From Endomychus coccineus (Eukaryota; Arthropoda; Insecta; Coleoptera; Endomychidae), in contig OY294070.1 of NCBI GenBank assembly GCA_958510875.1, positions 6,076,001-6,140,000 on the forward strand: DNA of 64,000 bases, read 5' to 3'. How positions within the stretch are numbered: position 1 is the stretch's first letter; each line of letters starts with the position of its first letter. Below are positions 36,701-46,545 of the stretch, one piece after another. The translations under genes were made by a program, and so were the position numbers. The notes below the pieces were generated by a model that saw only the letters and a program-made list of their open reading frames with translations, was not told the origin of the DNA and did not search any database.

Positions 36701-37297
36701 ACAGATTTGCACAACTCACTGCAATTAGAGAAGAAAGTTGTTATTAAAACTTTCACTAAAACATACCTTTTTATCAGCAATTTAAAACTGAAGGGATTAT
36801 ATAGGATTTGTTCTTTGCAATCTTAGTGAAGTTGGTTTGACTGAATATGTGTATGATTTCATCGAAAGTATTCGAAGGTTTATAGTAAATTAATAAAAAT
36901 ACAAATAAATCAACAAATATCCAAGAATACAACTAAAAAAATGGAGCTTAGGCTTGATAGAAATCGGTCATAAATTCCTTCAAATTGTCATGAATCTAGT
37001 ATTCTAGTATCAATATAGCATTCTCAATTCTGTATTCACTTCATAACTCATCAGTACAATGTCAAAATGTTACTGTTTACAATTGTTCGAATGGATTATT
37101 ACTTAACACAATTATGATGTATTAAACAAATGGCAAATTCAAAGAACAATGCTTACCAGTGAATTAACATCATCGTCTAGAAGTTCCTTGATTTCCGATG
37201 CAATAGACTCATTCTCTGGATCCCAAAGTTTCCTCTTACGAAGAACTGCATCAGGGCTGTCAATGATCGAATCCTCAGCATCACTGTAGTGAGACAT
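21752..37297 (-). CDS. AdipoR: Adiponectin receptor (PAQR family)
   Basis: A seven-pass membrane protein of the PAQR family, with cytosolic N terminus, linked in animals to lipid and insulin-related signalling and thought to have ceramidase-type activity. Coding exons are 37157-37297, 25650-25755, 23269-23526 and 21752-22428. They join in phase to 393 residues with GT/AG ends. The N terminus (MSHYSDAEDSIIDSPD) is acidic. The membrane domain begins at about residue 150 (HTETANIWTHLLG). Zinc ligands expected from AdipoR1 are present: the His of SFMFHTVNCHS, the Asp of FSKLDYCG, and both His of SHQIFHVF. It ends HYHGISEMAMHRVTIGQCEM and a short tail. Intron 1 (11.4 kb) and intron 2 (2.1 kb) are filled with transposons, all of which leave the exons intact. 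Confidence 0.96.
22585..22960. other. GC-richer block in AdipoR intron 3, possible transposon piece
   Basis: The base composition is clearly richer in G+C than the surrounding intron (for example GTCCCCGGGGAGCAGC and GGCAGTTTCTCCGCCTCCCG). No protein motif, inverted end or duplicate in this window identifies it. A retroelement 5' region is one possibility. Confidence 0.3.
23700..24850 (-). mobile_element. Non-LTR retrotransposon fragment (reverse transcriptase) in AdipoR intron 2
   Basis: Minus-strand frames, broken by stops and shifts, give in order: PEVWKHSVIKPIPKKTNPES, NHQSGFRKGFSPITALLKLA, LLDYSKAFDS, SGMPQGLVLGP, and the thumb-region LKASNSARNLGAIFDCKL with LYKHRKLLS. This is the normal order of a Jockey/CR1-type reverse transcriptase. 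The usual RPIS segment is deleted and the FADD catalytic box is not intact. Both ends are missing. Confidence 0.85.
25000..25649. other. AdipoR intron 2, remainder
   Basis: No further coding or repeat feature is supported between the retrotransposon remnant and AdipoR exon 2. Confidence 0.4.
25860..26880. other. AdipoR intron 1, left part, nothing recognised
   Basis: Single-copy-looking intronic DNA with no motif I can support. Confidence 0.4.
26885..27385 (+). mobile_element. Non-LTR reverse transcriptase fragment
   Basis: Plus-strand frames give YRSIALLPNISKIFEKKLY, then NGFGKNKSTLKAVYLALCRV, LLVCLDLSKAFDSLDH, and RGVPQGSILGPLLYIIHTNE. These are RT fingers and palm motifs in order. The piece stops before the FADD box and abuts, in the opposite orientation, the fragment to its right. 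Confidence 0.85.
27390..29290 (-). mobile_element. Non-LTR retrotransposon fragment split by a foldback element
   Basis: From right to left on the minus strand: LHYDLTDHYPVFLEIEDM (end of the endonuclease domain, DLTDHYPVF motif), a linker with NHLNKFFTEIGNKTINAM, then after the foldback insertion VAEITPIHKAGNKVSPDNYRPISPI and NKFGFRKNMGINNAI (start of the RT domain). Reading across 27572-28504 restores the normal motif order, so the foldback landed inside a single older element. Confidence 0.85.
27572..28504. mobile_element. Large palindromic CAGGG-ended foldback element
   Basis: TA (27570-27571, 28505-28506) flanks CAGGGTGAGTCAGTTTTTTT and an inverse copy. The two arms are about 430 bp each and meet at a loop of roughly 50 bp near 28040. 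Nearly the whole element is thus one hairpin without coding capacity. The CAGGGTG ends and TA site are the same as in the transposase-bearing elements of this window, so those could mobilise it (inference). Confidence 0.92.
29290..30543. other. AdipoR intron 1, no feature recognised
   Basis: AT-rich sequence. No coding frame above background, no inverted pair found. Confidence 0.4.
30544..32182. mobile_element. CAGGG-ended Tc1/mariner-like element 2, nearly intact
   Basis: Flanked by TA (30542-30543 and 32183-32184). Both ends read CAGGGTGTCCCACGACGTTT, and the inverted repeats are about 80-90 bp. The element is 1639 bp and carries a transposase on the minus strand with only two visible lesions. 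It sits in AdipoR intron 1, next to the second hammerhead-like motif. Confidence 0.94.
30690..31725 (-). pseudogene. Transposase of element 2, one frameshift and one stop
   Basis: It starts MPSIFTYDEYVDMLLIYGEC with FPHRITPSKNTFAYVERK, an N-terminal helix-turn-helix region like that of element 1. A frameshift at about 31560 leads into VNPHTSIRFLEQELQISRSS, then ILWSDESRFHNNGI (first aspartate), TMWWQQDGVSPHFF (second) and WPPRSPDITPLDFFLWGFLK (third). There are 36 residues between the second and third aspartates. An in-frame TAA follows CRTVTP, after which the usual end HGHQFEHFL continues to 30690. The catalytic triad is intact, so decay is recent. Confidence 0.92.
32185..32257 (-). ncRNA. 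Hammerhead-ribozyme-like motif, copy 2
   Basis: On the minus strand it reads CTGAAGA, T, GGTC-GTGA-GAGC, GAAACGTACGTA, and then a downstream region shared with copy 1 (GACCTATTTCCCGAG). One core base differs from CTGATGA and stem II has a mismatch. The segment ACGTACGT after GAA would form a short self-complementary stem III followed by UA, which fits a UH cleavage step. It abuts the right edge of element 2, which probably inserted into this repeat. Confidence 0.35.
32371..33106. repeat. Two interleaved local direct duplications
   Basis: A unit with TATACTGTGTGGGTTTG and GAGTTCGGAAAATGCG occurs at 32371-32468 and 32550-32649. A second unit with ATCAGATTTAACATGATTAA and GAGATCAGATAGAACAAG occurs at 32649-32790 and 32958-33106. 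They are non-coding. Confidence 0.85.
33286..34197. mobile_element. Non-coding TA-flanked inverted-repeat element, copy 2
   Basis: Same family as 1860-2647: ends CCGGGATATCAAAAATTATG and the inverse, with TA at 33284-33285 and 34198-34199. The interior shares GTCTAACGTGCGACGTACCA, AAAAGCTAGCGGC and GAGCTCCTCGAGGCATATGT with copy 1. It is 912 bp and has extra sequence near the ends. No transposase is recognisable. Confidence 0.85.
34290..34505. repeat. Short dispersed repeat, two units plus an inverted piece
   Basis: AAGAGTTCACACTGTGGA followed by ACTATAAATAA and AATAATCACCCTTA occurs at about 34299 and again at 34447. An inverted GGGTGATTGTTGCTTAT lies between them. A related sequence (GAGTTCACGCTCTGGA) is at 12370. 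The family is short and non-coding. Confidence 0.65.
35322..35950. mobile_element. Palindromic repeat of about 630 bp
   Basis: Left-arm blocks GATAAAAATTTGAAAA, CAATTCGTTCAAAGAACCTT, TTTCAAATAGCACCCTGTAT and TTATCTTTCCAACGATGTAT are all inverted in the right arm, in reverse order, about a centre near 35620. The CACCCTGTATA box resembles the ends of the TA elements but points the other way. It lies in AdipoR intron 1. Confidence 0.8.
35951..37150. other. AdipoR intron 1, right part, nothing recognised
   Basis: AT-rich intronic sequence. No motif or repeat partner found. Confidence 0.4.
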
Positions 37298-37720
37298 TTT
37301 CACAAACACACTGCGCTATGGTGTCATATACCGAAAACCAAATTCAAAATGATTAATACCGCGCTACTTGGAAAATGAACAATTTCACACTAGGAATCAG
37401 TACAAAGGTCAATCAATATGCGCGGCATATCTGAAAAACTGTCCCTTTGTTTTATTTATATTGTTATTTAGAACATATCCGTGAACACTGATCTCCACAC
37501 TGATTCAGGGTATTTGTTTATATTCTTCGAGAAAAGTTACATTGCCATCAAATTAACAATTGGCAATTATTATTTAGAAATTAATCAATTCTGATCAAAA
37601 CGGACTTACCGATCGACTTACGAACACTACGGATTGTATATTATTGCTAGGTATGTATAATTGTAAATGTTTTTATCATTATATAATTTACTCAAACAAA
37701 ATTTTTATGACAGAATATTT
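37298..37720 (-). promoter_or_regulatory. AdipoR 5' UTR and probable non-coding first exon
   Basis: An acceptor (ATAGCGCAG) ends at 37311, giving 13 nt of leader before the start codon. Upstream, GATCG followed by GTAAGTCC at 37610/37609 is a strong donor on the same strand, so a non-coding exon probably lies at 37610 to about 37720. The promoter would then be near 37700-37850. The pairing of this donor and acceptor is inferred, not proven. Confidence 0.5.
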
Positions 37721-37944
37721 TTTCTACGATCTCAAAGCAAAGCAATCAGCTGTGTCGTGTCTCTCGTTTCTTGTCTGCTATCGACGCTATTGCAGTCACA
37801 CTCTCACGCACATGCCTTAACCCACAGAATAGTATACTTGTATTAAGTCGACCCACGTCATTATAGTTTATCTCCGTCCAAACCATCGAATAATTTATTT
37901 TTCTTCTTCATCCTTTACTTTGTTATCTTTTACTCTTGTCATAT

Positions 37945-38180
37945 TCATGTATGTATGTATATGTATGTATATATGTATGTGTATATGTGTGTATATGTAT
38001 ATGTATGTGTATATGTATATATATTTAGAATACCCTAGGATCACTAACAAGCCAATAGGGCTTCTGTGATCATAAACAGAATTAATTTTATTTTAAAACT
38101 AATAATTTATATTACAAAAACATTGTACAATTATTTTACTTTATTGAATAAATTATTCTATTCTATTCTATTCTATTCCA
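37945..38180 (+). repeat. ATGT microsatellite and a retrotransposon 3' tail
   Basis: Bases 37945-38022 are a run of ATGT/GTAT units. Next comes CCTAGGATCACTAACAAGCC with AGGGCTTCTGTGATC and an ATTCT run at about 38155-38178. A unique segment ending in a short simple-sequence tail is how many non-LTR elements terminate, so a 5'-truncated copy is likely. Confidence 0.5.
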
Positions 38181-38313
38181 TCATTTCACAATGTCATAGT
38201 GTAATAATATTAGTAGCTGTGTTGTACCGCCAAAACATGAATTAGAGAGCACGTCATGTTGCCAGATGGCTTCACCCATTAACTCTCAGATGGCGTTCAG
38301 AAAACTACTAGAA

Positions 38314-38342
38314 TACAGTGACTCTTTAATAGAGTCACTGTA
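38314..38342. repeat. Perfect 12-bp hairpin
   Basis: TACAGTGACTCT, loop TTAAT, AGAGTCACTGTA. The flanks ACTAGAA repeat on both sides. Small transposon remnant or fortuitous palindrome. Confidence 0.6.
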
Positions 38343-38344
38343 CA

Positions 38345-41085
38345 CTAGAATTTGAAATAAACCACCAAACTCTTAAATAAACTAAAAATAGTATTCAAAT
38401 CATAAAATTTATAAATATATTATTAACTAAACTCTTATGAGTTTATTTTTATTTATTGATTATTATTAATGCTTCCGGCTAGCTTTTAATTTATTGATTA
38501 TGAATAATAATGAACCTTCTCTTTTTATATTATTTTATGGAATTAAACACAATATTCTTTGAATGTTAAAAAGTTTCTATATTTAAATCTCTATGACTCT
38601 ATTTATCTCGGGTTTCTAATTTACAATTTTATTTTATGTTCTAAGCATAGAACTAGCTTTAACCTCAAAACTATTCAATATTAATAGTTGTTTACAAAAT
38701 TACAAACGACAATCTTTCTTTCAGATTTACAAATAACACTACAATGGAAATATAATAAACAAACTTACTTTTAGTTTATATCCAAAAGTGTGTTTAACTA
38801 TGTTGGCAATTTTCGATTTAATTCTTTTATAATTTCGTTGATGATTCACTTTTACACAATACTATGCTTTTTCACAATAATCACAGGTAACTAATTTGGA
38901 TTACTTCTTCTTGAGACTCAGGAACTGTTGATAATACTTTGTTTTATCCTTTTAGATAAAACATGAAACTTTTCGATGCTTTATTTTAAATTATTGATGA
39001 ATGGCAATCGTTGGAAATTTCTTCTTAATTGGAGGTTATTACAGCCTTTTTACTGGATTCAGATACTTGGATAATCGTTGACTTTATATAAAACTTATTA
39101 ACTTTGGTTTCTTTGAACCTATCGAAGTTTGGAATACTTTCGTTCACTGGTTTTTTATAGGTTATGAAATTTTGGTGAGTTGCAGTAGTACTTTCAGTCT
39201 ACAGATGTAATGGCAAAAACTTCTTTACTTTCAGATTCGTTTTTATAGGCCTCCAAAACCGACGCTACTTTATGTCATAAACAACCTATGAGATGATTGC
39301 TTTTCAAATCAAGCATGCCAAGCTAATTGTTGTGAAACTGACACAAGTCTTCATTGTTACCAGATTGACATTGGAAATTCCTATTGACCAATCAGAATTT
39401 AGTATTCTTTACTTTTTGAATTATTTGAGATTTTCAACTTATTTTAATTGTTAGTGATTCCTTCTTTTTAAGTTAATATTGCCTACATTTTTCCCCACAC
39501 TTTGGTATAATATAACCTATGATTGGGTTATTATTAATATGATTATTCCCATATTTATGGTTTTCTTGACAGTTACTTATTCTTAAATCTAATACATACC
39601 ATATTATATCAATAACATTCTTTTAACATTATATAACTCAAATTTACTAATCCTAACTTATATCTATAACATTATTCAATGTTTTGTACTATCTCATGAT
39701 AGTTTTGTAATCACTTTACTTATGATTTATGATTTCGTTACACTGAACGTTTCTTCACTTTCACTGAAGTTCTTGTTTATCACTTCTTATTCTATTACAT
39801 CGTTGTTTATTATGTTTTACATTGTTAATATTAATATCCTAACTATTATTTAGCTTTTATTATTGTTTTGAATTCCATAAAATATTTTTTTTTATTTGAT
39901 CTTTTCTGATTTTCATAGTTCGGTAAGTTATTATTTTTAAATTTTTATTGTCTATGAAATGAAATCATAACAATATATACGTAAAGATGTTCCTAAGAAT
40001 GTTTTTTTAATATTAAGTCAATAAGGGGAACGTATAATTAAATAAAAAGTTATAAAAGAATGACTCGATTTATCAACTGTTCATTCGTTCGCCGCGAGAT
40101 GGCACCAACATGGGGTTTCCTCCGAGTTGTATCCGCACATCCAACCACTGCAAAATGCTATTTTGCTTTTCAACGTAGTTTGGAAATAAGCACAGATGGG
40201 GTGTATGATAAACATCGGCAATGATGGAGGTATGCCATAGCACATTGGATTAACCCATGTTCTTAAAGGATTAGAGTTCATGAACGAAATGATGAAATGA
40301 ACTAGTTTCATGGTGTTTTTTCTATCGCTGAAACAAGTGTGCGGGGTCAATAATCCGCCCTATTGACTTTTTAGCCTTCACCTAGTAACATAGAACAAGT
40401 ATTTTATTTCTCCTTCTCTATGGTAATAAGTGCATTCAGCCGTAAATGCTACCACTACTTTGCTCTATTGCCATCTCAACTGTTGCGCTTCGGCTGAAAG
40501 ATTGGCGTGTTTGAGTGTTCAATCCAAGAGTCTAAAAAGAATTAGACTTCTTGGTTGAAGGTATAAGATCCATTGCACATAGTTTATACTTCACATACCA
40601 TGAAGAATTCCTTTCATTCTCCTCAAAAAACAACAATAATGATTGTAATAATACTTATTAGAAACACAGTAAACACATACACTGGAATATGACCACAACA
40701 ATCTGAATATACTCATTTCCAAAACTTTGGTGCATATTTTGACTAAATGATTTGCATATTTATGCGCATATTTTCGGGTTTCCCTAGTGATTTTTATTTT
40801 TTATAATATAGGTCAGTGGGTTTAGAAGGTTGGATACGAATAAAAATCAATATTTAGGTTGATAAAATATATTAAGCTGTTATATTTATACATTAATCTA
40901 AAAATATTAAAATTAATAATTAATATGACTAGTGCACATGAAGTTTGATTCAGTTATTAGTTAAATAACACAAAAAAATCACGTTTCAGAAAAATTGTTC
41001 AAAAAAATAAAATTTGTACAAAATTTATAAATTCTAATATTGCTTCCTGACATCGATGAAATATTATTAATAGACGTTGATTCTG
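38345..41085. other. Intergenic DNA between AdipoR and the GPI-protein gene
   Basis: AT-rich sequence with no supported gene. A 90-codon minus-strand frame at 40081-40350 has no recognisable domain or splice partner and is not called. Confidence 0.4.
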
Positions 41086-44000
41086 CTAGAATATACTCAA
41101 TGTTACCATTGTTAGAAGTGACAGTGTTGTGGGAAGTACACAATAGGCCCTACTTTTTTTCCAGCCTTGCTGATTAGGTTCGTCGACCTCGTTGGACAGT
41201 TGATTTCCAGCTGCCGGATACCACGTCGTTATTGTGGACGTCGCAAGTTTGGGATCTGTAGAGCTGTGAATCTGACCCTGACCCATATTGTTGTATTGCG
41301 TGGATCCTACAAAACACAGGATAGTTAGAATGAGCTTTAAATCAATACGATCATTTTCATCATTTTTAGAACATTGTTAAAAAAAAATAATTCTGATATA
41401 CGTGTTGTTACTGTTCATCTTGGATAAACAAAAACTTTGTTTATTCTATGATTCTAATTCGTAATGTGTTCGTATCCACTTAGCATTGTATTTGTTTAGC
41501 AAACACATATGTAAAAGAGGAACGTTTCAAATAAACTGGATGCTACACAGAGTTAAGGCAAGTTATCACGCACTGCTTACGAATTTCATTTGGATGAACC
41601 AAAACAAACTAAACAAAATCAAGAAAGGTAGATATTGTTAAAATGTTACAAACAAGAATTTGAATACGGCGCAAAGTTATGCAACCATTATTACTCATTC
41701 AAGTAAAACGAGTTGCACACTACACTTTATCTGTTTTAATGACAGCATCGATTTTCTAATTTGTTTGATAATGGCACTTCGGTGTTGAAACTATAGTTAC
41801 GTTTTCACGTTATTATTAATAAAAGTGGTATAAAAACATAGTAGTTTTTCTTTCATATAATCAAAATGATAAATTACCATAAAGTAACGGCTTCCACCAT
41901 CGATTTTTCCATTGTTAAACAAATAAAAATAAAATTACTTGGTTGGGTATCACTTCATTTATTGATCATTTTGATTGCAACGCCTCGGCCAACAATTTAA
42001 ATTGTCGTCCGGGAATGTATTGCTTTTCCTACTAGATACACAATATACTATTGTTTGTTAATTGTGATCATAAACAAAATAAATGCACCTAGAATTTGAA
42101 GCCCTGAAAAGGTAAGTGTGAAAGAAGTATAACAGCTTGAAAAGGTTTTCTTTCCTGGGGTTTGCGATATCAGAGCAACCATCAACCACATAACATATAT
42201 AAATTTTATAAAAATAGAGTCTCATAGGATGTTATTCACAAAAGTAAACAGAATTTTGAAAACTAAATCATAATAATTGGCTTATCAAAACATAGTGCGT
42301 TATAAATAAATTATAAATCTATCACTCTATAACAATTGTCTACACAACTTAGCCAACTTAAATCAACACTCTCTCTCTCTCTCAGAATAGAAATTCATAA
42401 TAATTGGGACCAATAACGTGTAACAAATATTTATAAAGCTCAAATTTCTAATTTATGGACTTAGTGACCTCTAGTTGTAAAAAGATACACTACTAATACA
42501 GAAAGAAGAACACTGTTTCAAATTATGTTTTCTCCAAGTCTAGTAACTTAGTTTCGATATTATCCGATAGATGACACTACCAATACAAAAAGAAGAACAC
42601 TGTTCCAAATTATGTTTTCTCCAAACCTAGTAACTTAGTTTTGATATTATCCGATAGATGACACTACTAATACAGAAAGTAGGAATAATAAATAACAGTT
42701 CTTATTGTCTTTTTACTTACCAAGAGTCGGTACGTTATTTTGATGCATCAAATTCCAAGATGATGAGGCCGTCCAATCCGTCCTGGAAGTCGTGGTTTGC
42801 GCATTTTCTGAATTCATCTGGACGGTATTGCCACTGAACTGTTGACCTCCTGGATCGGGCCAACTGCTAGCCCTTCCATATGATGCTGGTCTCGACCTAG
42901 AACCCAACATCTGCTCGTTGGGTAAAGGCGAAGGCGGATACATATTATCTGGTTCAATGCTTGATGACGGTAACCACGATGTAGGCGTAGCTCTCGAATA
43001 CGTTGATGGTCTATTTCCCGAAATGTGAATTTCTTTAGGCGCCAAGTCTTGGATGGTACTCCACGGGTTCATTTCGCTTGATGAAGTCGAGATGGCGAGA
43101 GGATCAGAAAAAGGTATCGAATCTGTCGAGATGGTCGTGCAGTCACCGGAATTAGGTCTGAAAACAGTCACAATTGGTCCATCAATTTAGTTCCAAAATC
43201 GTGAGTGGTAAATAGGCAAGACCCCCTCACTTTTATAACACATGTTCAAGGGCAAGGAAAATCAAAAGTGTACAAAGAACCTAGGTATGTATTGGAACAT
43301 GCTATGTTAACGATAATACTCACATATAACCTTCACATTGATCCTGCAAGAAACTCAACGCTTTGTCCAAGGTTTGACTAGAAAAACGAGATGCTGGACC
43401 GTCACGTACTCCTCCATCACATAATCTTCTGGTTTCACGCTGGACACATTGCTTGAAACGGGCATGGGAGCTGCAATGATTCCAAAACCGAGTTATACAA
43501 TGATAATTTCAAGGATGTGATCATTATTTCTTCGTATTTGTATAGAATCAGAAATAATGCAATAAGAAGCATGATAAAAAACTGTTCAAGTTGTCAAAAT
43601 AGAAAAAAGAAAAAGAAAAAAACGTCGACCTCCCCAAGATTTGAACCTGTGTTTATAAGATCAGCGCTCTAGCAATGGTGCTATGGATTAGTTTTAATCC
43701 GATAAGAGATTACAATCTTTAGCCACTTTTTTTAAAGTATTCTAGTCTAAAAGGGAGTAAATATGGCACTTTAGTCCATAAAATGAGGGAGTAAAATACA
43801 AGCTTTGATTCCTGCGATGGAAAAACGTGATTCAGTTGATAATCCTCAATTCTGTTGAAGTTAAATCAATCAATCAATTAAAACGGGAGCGGACAAGTCC
43901 GGAGCACTTAGACCATTGTGTCCCCCTTGATACAAGAATCAGTTCAGCAGGCCTAAGGTAGTGCTGGAAGCTAAGATTTTGCATGGAGCTTCAAGCAGCA

Positions 44001-45990
44001 TATTTGTGTTGCCGAGATGTTGTAGCCAAAGAGAAGCCAGTGCTGGACATTCTGCTAAGAAGTGAGAGGGAGATAGTAGCTCCTTGAGGGCGTGGAGCCC
44101 GGTGGTCTATGAAATTCTGATCGTTGAATCGGGTCCACGGACACTCAAGGAACCCTGTTTGGCCAGTTCATCGGCCACTTCGTTTCCCTTCACGCCAGAG
44201 TGGGCAGGTACTCACACTACCTGGAGTTTGTTCCTTCTGGCTTCTTCAGCCAGAGTTTCCCTGCACTAAACAAGTCTAGCAGTTACTTTGTGGGCGCGAA
44301 GTGCGTCCAAGGCCGCACGGCAGTCATTGCAGATGTACATTCGCATATCTCAGTAGTTTAGTCTCAGATTTTCCAGGGCTTAGGTCCCTATTGCACAGAT
44401 CTCAGCCTGGAAAACGGTTGCGTGGGCACCTACAGAAACTGAAATATTCCTCCTGGGTGTTCACGAGTATATTCCGGCTTGCTAGACTCGCCAATCTTAG
44501 ACTCGTCCGTGAACCACACGAGTCCCCCTGGCGGAAGAGTCCCATAGTCTTTGTTCTCCCAATTCGTATTCTGTGTTATGAGGACGTCTGGTGTTTGAAA
44601 CCTGACAGCAGCCGCTATTATAACATGCTTCGTCAGTCGAAGGATCGGACAGTTCTCGGGTGCCCAATCCCAGATTTTGGCATGACCCCGAGGCACAGAC
44701 GCACCGACCCACTGGTCCAGACCAGCCAATCGATAAGCCATACCCGCGGCCACTGCTTTGTTATGGAGCTGCGAGCTGTAGAGGAACGATCTCCAACAGA
44801 ACCTCCAGAGCCCTGGTGGGGGCGGTTCTCATACCCCCGGTATCCTCACGCAGGCAAGTCGATGAGCCTAGTCCAGCGCCGACCACCACACGACGGCTGC
44901 GTAGGTTATGATTGGGCGTATCATGGCCGGGTTGATCCAGTGCAGAACCTGTGGCCGTAGGCCCCATGTGTTCGCGAAGGCTCTCCTGTATGCCCATAAG
45001 GATGCAAAGATCTTCTTCATCCGGGTTTCCAGGTGCATTTTCCAGCTCAGTTTAGCATCGAGGATAACTCCAAGGTATTTCACTGTGCCTTTCATGTGCA
45101 GGGGCCATCAGACATTCGTCTGTTAGAGATCCCAGTTTCCGTTTCCTCGTGAAAAGAACCACTTCGGTCTTTTCAGGATCCCTCGGCCTGACACCAGAGT
45201 GTCTTCCGAGGGTCACAGCTGCCAAGTCGTCTGTCTAGACTTGGGCGTAAAACCCAACCTTTTGGGGATTCTTTTCCGATTCCAATATTCGCAGTATTGA
45301 GAAAAATATGTTTCTACCATATGATATATAAATATTTACTTACCAGCATAATGTAGATTTGGAAATTATGTCCCTCTGGGAAACTTGATCTACTAATAAG
45401 CTATAATCTGATCCACAATGAGTTCTTTCTGTAATGGTACTTTTCATACATGGTGCATATTGAAGATATTCTGGAAACGAAAAATGGAACTATAACAACT
45501 TCAAAAATATAAATATTTAGTGAGAGGAAAGTCCCTGTTTACAAGAGACTTGAGTAATAAATTACCCCTTCCACCTTTATCACCCCTTAAAGCAGTTAAA
45601 GTACCGACCTTGATGAAATTTTACACACTTGATCTTCAAAATAAGAGGAACGTTAATGTCTACTTTATAAGTCGAAATGTAAAACTTACGAGCTTGATAA
45701 TTTCTATTCATACAAAGTTCATGTATATTCTCGATTGGACTCTCTACGGCATTGTTGAAGGCTTTGCGTTGCTGATCCGTGAAACAGTGATCTGTGTAAT
45801 CTTTCAGACAATTCACGAATCGATCCCATGTCTTACAACCCACTACAATGTCATTCATATTGTCCGGGAAAATCAATTTCGGTTCCCGAATCAGGGGATC
45901 TGCTATTCGAATACATTCCGTTTTCGAACAATCCATACAAAGCGAAATGTGCGTCATACTTGCCACCAGGATTATAGATATTAACCACAT
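41086..45990 (-). CDS. Secreted cysteine-rich protein, probably GPI-anchored
   Basis: Five exons join in phase with GT/AG ends: 45690-45990, 45344-45470, 43324-43470, 42721-43157 and 41086-41306, giving 410 residues. A signal peptide is clear (MWLISIILVASMTHISLC). Residues 18-198 hold 15 cysteines, including C-x8-C-x6-C (C52, C61, C69) and C-x7-C-x8-C (C143, C151, C160). Residues 199-340 are rich in Ser, Thr and Pro, suggesting a glycosylated stalk. The C terminus ends in a hydrophobic stretch (LPTTLSLLTMVTLSIF) preceded by KKSRAY, with no cytosolic tail, which is the layout of a GPI signal. The cysteine spacing recalls DUF19/T20D4.11-like extracellular domains, but I do not recognise a named family. 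A 16-nt leader follows an acceptor at 46007, so a further 5' exon exists. A dead retrotransposon lies in intron 2. Confidence 0.8.
42486..42683. repeat. 87-bp tandem repeat, about 2.3 units
   Basis: Units start at about 42486, 42573 and 42660 and share CACTAC(T/C)AATACA, GAAGAACACTGTT and ATATTATCCGATAGATGA. The array lies in the last intron of the GPI-protein gene, just before exon 4. It is non-coding. Confidence 0.9.
43624..43690 (-). tRNA. tRNA-like sequence, probably SINE-derived or a pseudogene
   Basis: On the minus strand TAGCACCATTGCTAGAGCGC resembles an A box and GGTTCAAATC is a good B box, spaced as in a tRNA. The TATAA segment lies where an anticodon loop would be. The acceptor stem does not pair convincingly. 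It lies in an intron of the GPI-protein gene and is followed on its own strand by a T run. Confidence 0.4.
43866..45265 (-). mobile_element. Non-LTR retrotransposon 3' half with RNase H domain
   Basis: Minus-strand frames with shifts give PEKTEVVLFTRKRKLG, VKYLGVILDAKLSWKMHLE, RPIITYAAVVWWSALD (RT thumb), then LVWFTDESKIG, SGVKGNEVADELAKQGSL and VRGPDS (RNase H with its acidic residues), and a C-terminal tail. The 3' end is followed by a (TTGA)-type run at about 43866-43880. RT followed by RNase H suggests the I/LOA/R1 group. It is inside intron 2 of the GPI-protein gene and disrupts no exon. Confidence 0.88.
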
Positions 45991-46282
45991 TGTCGTCCTT
46001 GAATTCCTGCAACATAGATAAAGGAAATGAGTCAGCAAGAAGTTCAATTTCGAATTGCGCGCCGTTTGCGTCTGTCAAACGTTTGGTCGGCCATATTTAG
46101 TTGTTTTAGTAGGTAAATTACAGAAACACAACCGTTCAATGCCGTAAATTCAAATTCGCAATACCGTTTGAATATAGGGCATTGATTCGTAAATAGATAT
46201 TTATTTAAGAACTTTGATTACTCTAATTTTAGACCTCAATATTTTTTTTTATATACCACGACTACACGAATAGGAAACCTAT

Positions 46283-46545
46283 AATGTTTGAAGAACATCG
46301 TGTGAGCCAGCGGGGGTTATTGTCATTTTGTCTTGGGATTTTATTGTTATTTCTAGTAAGGCTATTTCCTACTTTAAGTATTACTTTATTTGAGTTTGTT
46401 AATTTTGGACTGACAACCTAATTGTATGCTGTTGTTATTTTGTAGTGGGGGTTTCCCATTTAATAAATAATAATAATTACAACCTGTCTCTGTTTCGCTC
46501 CTCTGACTTCATTGGATGTTATGGGGGCTCCAGATGAGAAAACGG
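46283..46545 (+). mobile_element. Possible solo LTR with start of a primer-binding site
   Basis: The segment starts TGTTTGAAG, has AATAAATAATAATAA near its end and TGACTTCA as a possible terminus, and is followed within 15 bp by TGGGGGCTCC, which resembles the start of a proline-tRNA primer-binding site. No second LTR or gag/pol sequence is visible. Weak call. Confidence 0.3.

Noticed and set aside
38314..38342. Hairpin as a transcription terminator
   Set aside because: Intrinsic terminators of this type are bacterial. Here it is a short palindrome in intergenic insect DNA.
40081..40350. 89-codon minus-strand frame between AdipoR and the next gene
   Set aside because: No motif, signal peptide or adjoining exon could be supported.
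45520..45984. 154-codon plus-strand frame
   Set aside because: Lies opposite exon 1 of the minus-strand secreted protein, whose signal peptide, splice sites and phase are all consistent.
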